From a bacterium (GTDB lineage Bacteria > Bacteroidota > Bacteroidia > Cytophagales > Thermonemataceae), in contig JANYGM010000122.1 in the NCBI GenBank assembly GCA_025362415.1, forward strand, positions 1-18,523: a DNA stretch of 18,523 bases, given 5' to 3'. A program made the position numbers and the translations under genes. Each line of letters opens with the position of its first letter. Position 1 is the stretch's first letter. Of this stretch, positions 1 through 7,586 are shown piece after piece. The notes below the pieces were generated by a model. That model was not told the origin of the DNA. It did not search any database and was given only the letters and a program-made list of their open reading frames with translations.

Positions 1-105
1 TTGTTCCAAGCAGAAATCCACCAAGAAATAAAGAAAAAAGGAAAAGTCGCAGAAAATACTTTATGCATCAGAAAAAAGCCTTTTAAATGTGATTTAATCA
101 ACTAA
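1..105 (+). CDS. Possible C-terminal tail of an upstream gene (partial)
   Basis: An open frame enters from the left edge and ends at a TAA at 103-105, giving 34 visible residues that finish in KPFKCDLIN. The composition is lysine-rich and the product is not recognised. It does not resemble the end of a transketolase N-terminal subunit, the usual left neighbour of the next gene. The stretch is short and a second frame is also open for 27 codons, so this may be non-coding. Confidence 0.25.
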   Translation: MFQAEIHQEIKKKGKVAENTLCIRKKPFKCDLIN

Positions 106-178
106 TTGTCCTTAACTTGACAGCAGTGAGTGGGACACTACGACTAGGTTTTTGTAAAAAATAATTGCATTTTATTAT

Positions 179-1135
179 ATGAAAAAATTTGAAATATTTG
201 GCAACAACGACACCCGTTCTGGTTTTGGGGCTGGTCTTTTTGAGGTAGGAAAACAAAATCCGCAAGTAGTGGCTTTGTGTGCAGATTTGATTGGTTCTTT
301 GAAAATGGACGACTTCAAAAATGCTTTTCCTGAAAGATTTTTCCAAGTCGGAATTGCAGAGGCAAATATGATGGGGCTTGCTGCTGGGCTTTCTATCAAT
401 GGCAAAATACCTTATACAGGCACATTTGCCAACTTTTCTACTGGGCGTGTCTATGACCAAATCCGCCAATCCATTGCGTATTCTGACAAAAATGTCAAGA
501 TTTGCGCCTCACACGCAGGACTTACGCTAGGAGAAGATGGTGCAACACACCAAATTTTAGAAGATATTGGGCTGATGAAAATGTTGCCTAATATGACTGT
601 TATCAATCCTTGTGATTATAACCAAACAAAAGCGGCTACTATTGCTATTGCAGACTATCAGCACCCTGTTTATTTGCGTTTTGGGCGACCAAAAGTGCCT
701 ATTTTTATTCCTGAAAATCAGAAATTTGAAATAGGAAAAGCACTTTTATTGCAGGAAGGCAAAGATGTTAGCATTTTTGCAACTGGGCATCTGGTTTGGA
801 AATCTATACTTGCAGCAGAAATTTTGGAAGCAGAAGGTATCAGCGTAGAAATAATAAATATCCACACCATTAAACCTTTGGATACAGAAGCTATCTTAGC
901 ATCAGTAGCCAAAACAAAATGTGTGGTTTCTGCAGAAGAACATCAACGAAATGGCGGTTTGGGAGATAGTATTGCACAACTTCTTGCGCTCAAAATGCCA
1001 CTTCCTATGGAAATGGTAGCCGTGAATGATTCTTTTGGAGAAAGTGGTACACCAGATGAGTTAATGGCAAAATATGGGCTTGACGTGCCTGATATTGTTA
1101 AAGCTGTTAAACGAGTTTTGCAAAGAAAATCTTAA
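179..1135 (+). CDS. Transketolase, C-terminal subunit (split type)
   Basis: This 318-residue protein corresponds to the C-terminal half of transketolase, the form found when the enzyme is encoded as two subunits. Residues about 5-170 form the pyrimidine-binding TPP domain. GIAEANMMGLAAGL (59-72) carries the glutamate (E61) expected to contact the TPP aminopyrimidine, and HAGLTLGEDGATHQ (112-125) is the typical transketolase histidine/glycine stretch. Residues about 185-310 form the transketolase C-terminal domain. With an N-subunit it would transfer two-carbon ketol units in the non-oxidative pentose phosphate pathway in the cytoplasm. The ATG at 179 gives the family start, with no Shine-Dalgarno sequence visible. 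The N-subunit is usually the gene directly upstream; the short open frame seen there does not look like its end. Heptamer repeats begin right after the stop. Confidence 0.93.
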   Translation: MKKFEIFGNNDTRSGFGAGLFEVGKQNPQVVALCADLIGSLKMDDFKNAFPERFFQVGIAEANMMGLAAGLSINGKIPYTGTFANFSTGRVYDQIRQSIAYSDKNVKICASHAGLTLGEDGATHQILEDIGLMKMLPNMTVINPCDYNQTKAATIAIADYQHPVYLRFGRPKVPIFIPENQKFEIGKALLLQEGKDVSIFATGHLVWKSILAAEILEAEGISVEIINIHTIKPLDTEAILASVAKTKCVVSAEEHQRNGGLGDSIAQLLALKMPLPMEMVAVNDSFGESGTPDELMAKYGLDVPDIVKAVKRVLQRKS

Positions 1136-1169
1136 TCAATTACGAATTATCAATTACGAATTACGAGAA
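1135..1169 (+). repeat. Heptamer tandem repeat at the 3' end of the transketolase gene
   Basis: Five consecutive 7-nt units, ATCAATT ACGAATT ATCAATT ACGAATT ACGAGAA, start at the last base of the stop codon. They are largely complementary to the array at 1209-1243, so the two can pair as a long AT-rich hairpin with one heptamer out of register. Confidence 0.85.
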
Positions 1170-1208
1170 AAATATAAGCTAAAAATAAATGCTTAAAATT
1201 ATTTAAAA

Positions 1209-1243
1209 AATTCGTAATTGATAATTCGTAATTCGTAATTGAT
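1209..1243 (-). repeat. Inverted heptamer array abutting the sigma-factor start
   Basis: Five 7-nt units, AATTCGT AATTGAT AATTCGT AATTCGT AATTGAT, in inverted orientation to the 1135-1169 array. The array ends 4 nt before the sigma-factor ATG at 1248, so a hairpin with the first array would place its base directly at the translation start. Confidence 0.85.
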
Positions 1244-1247
1244 AAAA

Positions 1248-1784
1248 ATGGACGACAAAGAAATCTTAGAAAAATTTAGAAGTGAGGACACCAAAACCCT
1301 CGCTTTTAATCATTTGGTCAAGAAATACCAACAAAAAATATACGGACTTACTCGCAAAATGGTCATTGACCACGAAGATGCAGACGACCTCACACAAGAA
1401 ACTTTTATCAAAGCGTGGAACTCTTTAGCCAATTTTAGAGGTGAAAGTCAAATTTTTACGTGGCTCTATCGTGTCGCTACCAACGAATGTCTTGCCTTTC
1501 TCAATAAAAAAAGAAAACGCTTTTTCCTTTCTACAGATGACGTAGCCAATGAGCTAACCACCAAATTAGAAGATGGAAACCTTATCACAGGGGACGAAAT
1601 AGCCCTAAAACTCCAAAAAGCTATCCTTACTTTGCCTGACAAACAACGCCTTGTGTTCAATATGAAATACTTTGAAGAAATGAAATACGAACAAATGTCA
1701 GAGATTTTAGGCACAAGCGTAGGCGCACTAAAAGCCTCCTATCATATTGCAGTGAAGAAAATAGAAGAAATTTTATTGAATTAA
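1248..1784 (+). CDS. ECF-type RNA polymerase sigma-70 factor
   Basis: The protein has 178 residues from the ATG at 1248. A TTG at 1239 is in frame but lies inside the heptamer repeat, so the ATG is preferred. Sigma region 2 covers about residues 18-90, with HEDADDLTQETFIKAW as the core-binding helix and the FRGESQIFTWLYRVATNECL stretch typical of ECF factors. Region 4 covers about 120-178, with LPDKQRLVFNMKYFEEM followed by a helix-turn-helix (YEQMSEILGTSVGALKASYH) for -35 recognition. There is no region 1 or 3, as expected for group 4 sigma factors. It should redirect RNA polymerase to a small stress or envelope regulon. No anti-sigma gene follows: the next gene is convergent. A VPxxYF-type protein that commonly accompanies such sigma factors lies at 15586. 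Confidence 0.93.
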   Translation: MDDKEILEKFRSEDTKTLAFNHLVKKYQQKIYGLTRKMVIDHEDADDLTQETFIKAWNSLANFRGESQIFTWLYRVATNECLAFLNKKRKRFFLSTDDVANELTTKLEDGNLITGDEIALKLQKAILTLPDKQRLVFNMKYFEEMKYEQMSEILGTSVGALKASYHIAVKKIEEILLN

Positions 1785-1838
1785 GTAAAGTTTTGCCATT
1801 AGTTTATGTTATTCTAAAGATTTTTAACTATCTATTCT

Positions 1839-2630
1839 TTACAAACACCCCAAACGCCCACCATCAACGGGCAAATTGACACCATTGATATAACCTGCAC
1901 TTTCAGACGCTAAAAATGCTACTGCATTGGCTATTTCGCTTGCTTGTGCAAAACGCCCTGCAGGTATTTCTGCAAGCATTTCTGCGGTGGCATCTTCCAA
2001 AGAAATATTTGTTTTTGTAGCTTTATTTTCCAAAATAGCCTCTAAACGCCCTGTTTGGGTTGCACCAGGAAGCACATTATTAACAGTAATTCCAAAAGGT
2101 GCAAGTTCTACAGAAAGTGTTTTTGCCCAACTTGCCACCGCCCCACGAATGGTGTTAGAAACGCCCAAATTTTTAAGCGGTTGTTTGACAGATGTAGAAA
2201 TAATATTGATAATACGCCCATAACAAGCATTTTTCATTCCATTGATAACTGCTTGCACAAGTATTTGATTACTAATAAGATGTAAATTAAAAGCACTTAA
2301 AAAATCATCTGTATTTGCATCAATAGCTTTTCCTGCAGGAGGTCCGCCTGTATTATTGACAAGAATATGAATATGTTTTTTATTATGATTAAGATAATTT
2401 TCTATAGCGTTTTTGAGCATTTCAGGAGAAGAAAAATCAGCTACAATATAACTATGTTCTTGCGCTTGTGAGGTATCTAACTGGCTTTTTGCCTCCATAA
2501 GTCGTGTTTCATTACGAGCAATAAGGGTTACATTTGCGCCCAAAAGTGCAAGTTCTTGCGCTACTGCCTTGCCTATCCCTTGCGTACTACCACATACGAG
2601 GGCATTTCTGTCTTTTAAAGATAAATTCAT
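1839..2630 (-). CDS. SDR family oxidoreductase with non-canonical active site
   Basis: A 263-residue short-chain dehydrogenase/reductase with a Rossmann fold. The nucleotide-binding glycine motif is GSTQGIG (14-20), the structural NNTGG is at 92-96, and a C-terminal VDGGRLG tail is present. The catalytic serine is likely one of those in IISTS (S145/S147). The usual YxxxK is absent: the aligned positions read SNTIR (158-162), with Ser for Tyr and Arg for Lys. Related SDRs with an SNSIR-like motif exist, so this is probably a subfamily trait and not a decayed gene. The substrate is unknown; names such as 3-oxoacyl-ACP reductase would be too specific. It lies 40 bp downstream of the nuclease gene on the same strand and converges with the sigma-factor gene. 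Confidence 0.9.
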   Translation of the reverse strand: MNLSLKDRNALVCGSTQGIGKAVAQELALLGANVTLIARNETRLMEAKSQLDTSQAQEHSYIVADFSSPEMLKNAIENYLNHNKKHIHILVNNTGGPPAGKAIDANTDDFLSAFNLHLISNQILVQAVINGMKNACYGRIINIISTSVKQPLKNLGVSNTIRGAVASWAKTLSVELAPFGITVNNVLPGATQTGRLEAILENKATKTNISLEDATAEMLAEIPAGRFAQASEIANAVAFLASESAGYINGVNLPVDGGRLGCL

Positions 2631-2670
2631 TGTTGTTTTTGAGTTATTTTTGTTAATGCTCTTAAAAAAA

Positions 2671-3486
2671 CTACTTAGACATTCCTAAATCCTTGCTAAT
2701 TTTCTCAATTTCTATAAGTGTTAAATCTGTGTATTTAGCTATTTTTTCAATATTTTCATTATCTAAAAGCATTTTTTTAGCAATTTCAATTTTGGTAACA
2801 TTACTAATTTTTGCAAGTGTTATTTTTGCAGCTTCTGTGTTTTTAGCTTTTGTACGTTCTTCTGGAGTAAGGTTTTCAAAACTAATAAGTTCTATTGCTT
2901 TCTTAATGCCTTCATTCTTAGTATTGAGAATATGCCTTTGTGGACTGTGTATTGACTGATAAATCAAATCTAACCAATCTCTTATTTGTTGTGGTGTGCC
3001 ATTTTCTACGTGATTAGGGTTTAGGCAAACAAATTGGTGTCCATACAAATCTCTTACTTCTCCTTTTAGGTTTTGCGGGTTGATTTTAAGTAGTAAAACT
3101 TCATCTAAAATTGGCTGCCCATTTTTATCAGAAATGGTGTAGGGAGCAGTCAGTACCACAATTACATAAACAGTTTGGTCAATATGATATTCTTTTGCGC
3201 TTTTTTGTTGCTCTGCAATAATCATTAAAAAATAGTGCAAAAATCTATCAAAATGGTGGTCATATTCCACTCTTTGTATCTCAATAGCTATTCTTTTATC
3301 TGTACTTTCAGCAAAAATATCCAATTCAAAATCAACATAACCAATTTTTGGGTTAAATCTCTTTTCAGTTTCAATTTTATCTACTTCAATTTCAATTCCC
3401 AAAATATCACGGACAAAAGCCTTAAAGACTATTTTATTAGTAAAAGCCTTCTTGAAAATCACTTCATTGTCTAAATTTCCTAACAT
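2671..3486 (-). CDS. Rpn/PD-(D/E)XK nuclease family transposase-like protein
   Basis: The protein has 271 residues from the ATG at 3486. The frame stays open for 29 more codons upstream, but MLGNLDNEVIFKKAFTNK is the usual N-terminus of this family, which argues for the internal start. The nuclease core is visible as ELDIFAES (D56) followed by IAIEIQRV (E69-x-Q71), the D...ExQ pattern of PD-(D/E)XK enzymes of the recombination-promoting nuclease (Rpn) type. The C-terminus (about 236-265, IAKYTDLTLIEIEKI) has the helix-turn-helix-like tail common in these proteins. Family members are multicopy, mobile-looking genes whose E. coli relatives cleave DNA and promote RecA-independent recombination. 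No terminal inverted repeats are seen, so there is no evidence that it is an active transposon. Confidence 0.85.
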   Translation of the reverse strand: MLGNLDNEVIFKKAFTNKIVFKAFVRDILGIEIEVDKIETEKRFNPKIGYVDFELDIFAESTDKRIAIEIQRVEYDHHFDRFLHYFLMIIAEQQKSAKEYHIDQTVYVIVVLTAPYTISDKNGQPILDEVLLLKINPQNLKGEVRDLYGHQFVCLNPNHVENGTPQQIRDWLDLIYQSIHSPQRHILNTKNEGIKKAIELISFENLTPEERTKAKNTEAAKITLAKISNVTKIEIAKKMLLDNENIEKIAKYTDLTLIEIEKISKDLGMSK

Positions 3487-3595
3487 AATTTTTAGCCCTT
3501 TTATACTGTTAATAATGAATGAAAACGCACACAATATTAGCAAAAAAGCCTTCAATTTCCAAATTATTGGCAAAACAAACCATAAACCAAGCCAT

Positions 3596-5404
3596 TTAAA
3601 ACCTGCTTATCAGCCCAAAATGTAGCTTAGAGCGTGCTATATTGATGCTTTCAGTATTAGATTGCCCTACCGCATAAGCTAGCGTAAGTATGCCTGCACG
3701 AGTGTTTAGGCTGATGCCAAAACCCACTCCCAATGGCTTATCTGGTGTGTTTTTGCCCAAAATACGTTGCTCTGTAAAGGCTTGGTCATAAAATAAAAAG
3801 AAAAATGAATTTTCTTCCCAAAAATAGCGGTATTCTAGCTTAGAAAGCACATAAGCAGACACAAAAAAGAAATTTTGATTATATCCACGCAAATTCTGTA
3901 AACCGCCCAAACGGTACAATTCATTAGCAAGAAGGTAATCATTAAAGAGTTTTTGGGCTGAAATTTGCACTAAAAACACCTTTTTTGGTGAAAAACTTAC
4001 ATATTTTTCTCCTTGCAGACGAATATCTATTTGTGTGCTATTTTGAGGAATATTTTTATAGCGGTTAGGGGCGAGTTGCGGATTAAAAGTAATGTTTTTT
4101 GTACCTACAAAAGCTGTTAAATTTACTTTGTAGCCATTTTTAGGGAAATAAAAGTCATCTAGATTATTCCATTCGTAACCCAAACCATAATTTAAAAAAC
4201 TTGTTCCAGCCAAAGAAATATCATCTTTGTTTTGTTGTCCAAATCCTAGTTGTGAGGTACGAAGACCCACAGAAAAATTAAGTTTTCCAAGATTATTAAA
4301 ATTGTACGAAACCAAGATTTGCCTATTGATATTGATAAAAGTTGTATCTTCTCTCAAAAAATTAAAATTACCTTGCACATCAAAGGCAGACCCAAACAAA
4401 ACAGGATAGCGGTATTCTATATTTAAAAGTGTATTAGAAGGTTTTAGTTGTTGAAATTCTGCCTCAAAATGTTGCCCAGTACCAAACAAATTACGTAGTT
4501 TTAGGCTTAATTGTCCTGTAAGAAGTAGTTTGTTTGGCTCAACTTCATTAGGCAAAAAACCTATAATTCCATCAATTTGGTTGCTTTTTTGCTGATTAGC
4601 ATAAATTTGTGGACTTGCATTATTGGCATCAAAATTAACTTCTGTAGCTTTTGTAAGGGTAATGAAAGGCAACCGCTTTAAAAGATTGTCTATTTTGTTG
4701 ATTTTCTGTTGATTATAAAGATTTCCACGCTTTATTTGGAGGTATTTGTATAAGAATTTCTTACTAATTTTGAGGTTTCCTCGCAAAGCAATGGTATCAA
4801 AAGCAATGGCTTTTCCACTTTCGTAATTGAGTTTAGCAAAAACTTTATTATAGCTATCTTTTTGATTATCAATAATTTGCAAACTATCAAATTTTATTTT
4901 GGCAAAAGGATAGCCTAAATTTTCACTTGCAGAGAGAATTTTATTTTGAAGTTTTTTTGTTTTTTGCAAAGAGAAAGGCGTATTTTGAAAAAATTTCTCT
5001 CTAAAATCAATAGCTATCTGAACATCTTTTGGTAGATTTCCGCTAGAAAGTTTGCCCCAAATAAATTGTTTTCCAACAAAAATAGTAACTTTTAATGTAT
5101 CAGAAGCACTTATATTATTGTTTTTAATAGATTTTATAAACAAAGTTTCTTTCAAAAAACATTCTAAAAAACCATCTTCTTGCAAACTTTCTATTAGTAA
5201 AACTGTTTCTTTTTTAGCAGAAATGGTATCAGTTGCATTATTAAAATACTTCTTAAAATTGTACTTTTTAAAGATTTGGTTTTGATTATTTTCATCTTGT
5301 ATGGATAAAAAAAAGCCCCCTAGCCCCCAAAGGGGGGACAGTGCAAAATACACAATAAAAAATAACGTAAAAAATACAGTTAAAATATTTTTTCTTACAT
5401 TCAT
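3596..5404 (-). CDS. Omp85 superfamily outer membrane protein (BamA/TamA-like)
   Basis: A 602-residue protein with an N-terminal signal peptide (hydrophobic core about residues 8-22). POTRA-like repeats lie at about 105-180 and 198-260 (AIAFDTIALRGNLKISKKFL...), and a 16-strand-type beta barrel covers about 290-602, ending in the aromatic residue expected of outer membrane proteins (SRF). The motif LGGLQNLRGY (499-508) matches the conserved L6-loop LRGY/VRGF signature of Omp85 proteins. It probably acts in the outer membrane in assembly or translocation of other proteins or lipids. It is shorter than BamA, with fewer POTRA domains, and more like TamA or an accessory paralogue. Residues about 22-33 (LSPLWGLGGFFL) are encoded by a GC-rich dispersed repeat. 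HemW is divergent from it. Confidence 0.9.
   Translation of the reverse strand: MNVRKNILTVFFTLFFIVYFALSPLWGLGGFFLSIQDENNQNQIFKKYNFKKYFNNATDTISAKKETVLLIESLQEDGFLECFLKETLFIKSIKNNNISASDTLKVTIFVGKQFIWGKLSSGNLPKDVQIAIDFREKFFQNTPFSLQKTKKLQNKILSASENLGYPFAKIKFDSLQIIDNQKDSYNKVFAKLNYESGKAIAFDTIALRGNLKISKKFLYKYLQIKRGNLYNQQKINKIDNLLKRLPFITLTKATEVNFDANNASPQIYANQQKSNQIDGIIGFLPNEVEPNKLLLTGQLSLKLRNLFGTGQHFEAEFQQLKPSNTLLNIEYRYPVLFGSAFDVQGNFNFLREDTTFININRQILVSYNFNNLGKLNFSVGLRTSQLGFGQQNKDDISLAGTSFLNYGLGYEWNNLDDFYFPKNGYKVNLTAFVGTKNITFNPQLAPNRYKNIPQNSTQIDIRLQGEKYVSFSPKKVFLVQISAQKLFNDYLLANELYRLGGLQNLRGYNQNFFFVSAYVLSKLEYRYFWEENSFFFLFYDQAFTEQRILGKNTPDKPLGVGFGISLNTRAGILTLAYAVGQSNTESINIARSKLHFGLISRF
5315..5340 (+). 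repeat. GC-rich dispersed palindromic repeat inside the Omp85 signal region
   Basis: GCCCCCTAG followed by a small hairpin (CCCCC-AAA-GGGGG) and ACA. It lies within coding sequence for Omp85 residues about 22-31. An inverted relative occurs at 5425-5453 and a third, longer form at 12425-12503. It stands out sharply against the AT-rich surroundings. Confidence 0.8.
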
Positions 5405-5424
5405 AAAAAAATCACATCAATGCC

Positions 5425-5453
5425 TTTGTTCCCCTTTGGGGTTAGGGGCTTTT
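5425..5453 (-). repeat. Inverted partner of the GC-rich palindromic repeat
   Basis: Read on the minus strand it is AAAAGCCCCTAACCCC-AAA-GGGG followed by AACAAA, the same design as the copy at 5315-5340 but in opposite orientation. It occupies the leader of hemW; an in-frame ATG at 5420 would translate through it, but that is not the family start. Confidence 0.8.
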
Positions 5454-5464
5454 CAAACTTCATA

Positions 5465-6634
5465 ATGGCTGGACTTTATATTCATATTCCTTTCTGCAAA
5501 CAAGCGTGTTTTTATTGTGATTTTCATTTTTCTACTAATTTAAGTGCCAAAATGGAGCTTATAAAGGCTATTTGTCAAGAAATTTATTTGCAAAAAGATT
5601 ATTTCCAACAGAATACTCCGCAAAAAACACTCCAAAGTATTTATTTTGGCGGCGGCACGCCCTCACTTTTGTCAGAAAATGAGCTTTTAATGATATTTGA
5701 GGCTATTTATGCTAATTTTGATGTGGCAAAAGATGCAGAAATAACCTTAGAAGCAAATCCTGATGATTTGAGCCTAGAAACCCTCCAAATGTTGCGCAAA
5801 ACACCTATTAACCGCCTTAGTATTGGTGTGCAAAGTTTTCATAATGCACATTTACAAGCAAGCAACAGGGCGCACAACGCCCAAGAGGCACAAACAAGCA
5901 TCAAACAAGCACAAGATATTGGTTTTCAAAGACTTAGTATAGATTTAATGTACGCTTTTCCTACTGAAAACCATAGCCATAAAATCTTAGAAAATGACTT
6001 AAAACAAGCTGTTTCAATGCAAGTTACGCATATTTCTGCATATTGCCTAACCATTGAACCTAAAACAGTGTTTGGAAAGCGTTTGGAACGTAATTTGATG
6101 AAAGAAATTGATGAAGATTTTGCCGCAGACCAATTTGATATTCTCATAAATACCCTTCATACACACGCCTACGAGCAATATGAGATTTCTAATTTTTGTC
6201 AAAATGGGCATTATGCAGTTCACAATACCAATTATTGGCGTGGTGAGCCGTATTTAGGGGTTGGAGCGTCTGCGCACTCGTTTAATGGTGATTCTAGGCA
6301 GTTTAATGTGAGTAACAACCAAAAATATATAAAAGGAATTACAGAAAGTACAAAAAATACCATACATTGTGCTGAAATAGAGGTTTTATCTGCAAAAGAC
6401 AAGATAAATGAATATATCTTGACGACTTTGCGTACTATTTGGGGCTGTGATATAGAGAAAATAAATAATATTACTACAAAAAATAATCTTGTTGATTTTC
6501 AAGAGATTAACTACCAAACTATTACTAATTACATCAAAACTGGGTTACTTTATAAGCATCAGAATACATTAACACTTACAAACAAAGGGAAATTTTTTGC
6601 AGATAAAATTGCATCTGATTTGTTTTTTGTCTAA
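5465..6634 (+). CDS. hemW: Heme chaperone HemW (radical SAM, coproporphyrinogen III oxidase-like)
   Basis: The protein has 389 residues from the ATG at 5465. An in-frame ATG at 5420 only adds 15 residues encoded by the GC-rich repeat, while MAGLYIHIPFCKQACFYC is the standard HemW N-terminus. The radical SAM cluster ligands are C11, C15 and C18 (CxxxCxxC), followed by DFHF. The GGGTPSLL motif, EANPDD and the IGVQSF segment are all present, and the C-terminal HemW domain ends the protein. HemW binds heme and delivers it to respiratory enzymes; it is often misannotated as HemN but lacks that enzyme's extra N-terminal region and its CxxxCxxCxC pattern. The next gene, a cyclase-family protein, follows after 54 nt. 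Confidence 0.94.
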   Translation: MAGLYIHIPFCKQACFYCDFHFSTNLSAKMELIKAICQEIYLQKDYFQQNTPQKTLQSIYFGGGTPSLLSENELLMIFEAIYANFDVAKDAEITLEANPDDLSLETLQMLRKTPINRLSIGVQSFHNAHLQASNRAHNAQEAQTSIKQAQDIGFQRLSIDLMYAFPTENHSHKILENDLKQAVSMQVTHISAYCLTIEPKTVFGKRLERNLMKEIDEDFAADQFDILINTLHTHAYEQYEISNFCQNGHYAVHNTNYWRGEPYLGVGASAHSFNGDSRQFNVSNNQKYIKGITESTKNTIHCAEIEVLSAKDKINEYILTTLRTIWGCDIEKINNITTKNNLVDFQEINYQTITNYIKTGLLYKHQNTLTLTNKGKFFADKIASDLFFV

Positions 6635-6661
6635 AAACTATTTAAAATAATCCATTTGCTG

Positions 6662-6679
6662 CAATAGGTGTGCCTATTG
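6662..6679 (+). promoter_or_regulatory. Small hairpin in the leader of the cyclase-family gene
   Basis: CAATAGG-TGTG-CCTATTG is a perfect 7-bp stem with a 4-nt loop, ending 9 nt before the ATG at 6689. It could modulate initiation or be the recognition half-sites of a regulator. It lacks a T-run, so it is not a typical terminator for hemW. Confidence 0.45.
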
Positions 6680-6688
6680 TGTATTTTT

Positions 6689-7462
6689 ATGAAACTCTTT
6701 TCTGTCATTTTCAATAATAAAACGTATTTTTTTGACCCCAAAAAACCGCTTAATTTGGCTATTGAGTTGGTGGCTGGCGACGAAAATCCTAACTGTTATT
6801 ATGCTGAAAACCCCGTTTTTGAAACCATAAAAGCTGACAATTTTGTGGGAAGTGTCGCACAAGGAGGAAGTTGTAATTATCAAAAAATAACCCTCACACC
6901 ACACGGAAACGGTACACATACAGAATGTTATGGGCATATTTCTGCTGACGAAAACGCAACAGTAAGCAAATGTTTTAACGAAAATTTGTTTGTAGCACAA
7001 CTTATTACGCTTACACCAAAAGTCCAAGAAAATAGTGATTTGATTGTTTGTTATGAAGATTTTATGATAGCACTAGAAGGCAAAGAAATAACTGAAATAG
7101 AGGCAATTATTATACGAACTTTGCCAAATGGTATAGATAAAAAGACAAAAAAATATTCTAATACCAATCCGCCTTATCTTGATGCTCGTATTTGTAAGTA
7201 TCTAGCAAACAATAATATAACACATTTATTACTAGATTTGCCTTCTGTGGATAAAGAAGTTGATGGTGGAGAACTAAAAGCACATAAAGCATTTTGGCAA
7301 ATGTCTGATAATCAACAAGATATTCGTAGGAATGCAGGAATTACAGAAATGATTTTTGTAGATAATGAAATAAAAGATGGTTTATATTTACTTGATTTAC
7401 AAATGATTAGAATGGATATTGATGCCGTTCCTAGCAAACCAATTTTATATAAATTGAAATAA
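6689..7462 (+). CDS. Cyclase family protein (kynurenine formamidase-like metal hydrolase)
   Basis: The protein has 257 residues from the ATG at 6689; seven extra in-frame codons upstream come from a leader hairpin and are discounted. The motif HGNGTHTECYGHI (about residues 69-81) corresponds to the HxGTHxDxPxH metal-binding signature of the cyclase/KynB family, here with Glu in place of the Asp and a changed spacing to the last His. The family includes arylformamidases and isatin hydrolase, which hydrolyse amide bonds using divalent metal. The substrate cannot be assigned. No other tryptophan-degradation gene is nearby, so a kynurenine role is not supported by context. It is cytoplasmic, with no signal peptide. 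The stop codon merges with a heptamer repeat. Confidence 0.82.
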   Translation: MKLFSVIFNNKTYFFDPKKPLNLAIELVAGDENPNCYYAENPVFETIKADNFVGSVAQGGSCNYQKITLTPHGNGTHTECYGHISADENATVSKCFNENLFVAQLITLTPKVQENSDLIVCYEDFMIALEGKEITEIEAIIIRTLPNGIDKKTKKYSNTNPPYLDARICKYLANNNITHLLLDLPSVDKEVDGGELKAHKAFWQMSDNQQDIRRNAGITEMIFVDNEIKDGLYLLDLQMIRMDIDAVPSKPILYKLK

Positions 7463-7487
7463 TTGTGAATTAGGAATTATAAATTAA
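7460..7487 (+). repeat. Heptamer tandem repeat at the 3' end of the cyclase-family gene
   Basis: The units TAATTGT GAATTAG GAATTAT AAATTAA begin with the stop codon itself (TAA at 7460-7462). Same type and same orientation relative to the gene as the arrays at 1135, 7963 and 16308. Confidence 0.7.
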
Positions 7488-7561
7488 TACAGAAATACAA
7501 AACAATACAATTTTAATTAGTAAAAAAATTGTATTTTTATAAAAATATTACAAATTTTTCT

Positions 7562-7569
7562 TAAATTTG
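7562..7569 (+). promoter_or_regulatory. Putative -7 element of the TerB-like gene
   Basis: TAAATTTG fits the Bacteroidota -7 consensus TAnnTTTG. No clear TTTG lies at the expected distance upstream. Transcription would begin near 7576, leaving a short leader before the ATG at 7587 and ruling out the in-frame GTG at 7569 as the start. Confidence 0.5.
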
Positions 7570-7586
7570 TGGAAACTAACAAAACT

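Noticed and set aside
98..469. 123-codon minus-strand open frame overlapping the transketolase start
   Set aside because: It is antisense to a well-supported enzyme gene and has no recognisable domain.
3487..3573. Hydrophobic N-terminal extension (signal-like) of the Rpn nuclease
   Set aside because: A nuclease of this family is cytoplasmic and begins with the MLGNLDNEVIF-type sequence; the extension is intergenic sequence that happens to be open.
5420..5464. Upstream extension of HemW beginning at the ATG at 5420
   Set aside because: The extra 15 residues are encoded by the GC-rich dispersed repeat and precede the standard HemW N-terminus at 5465.
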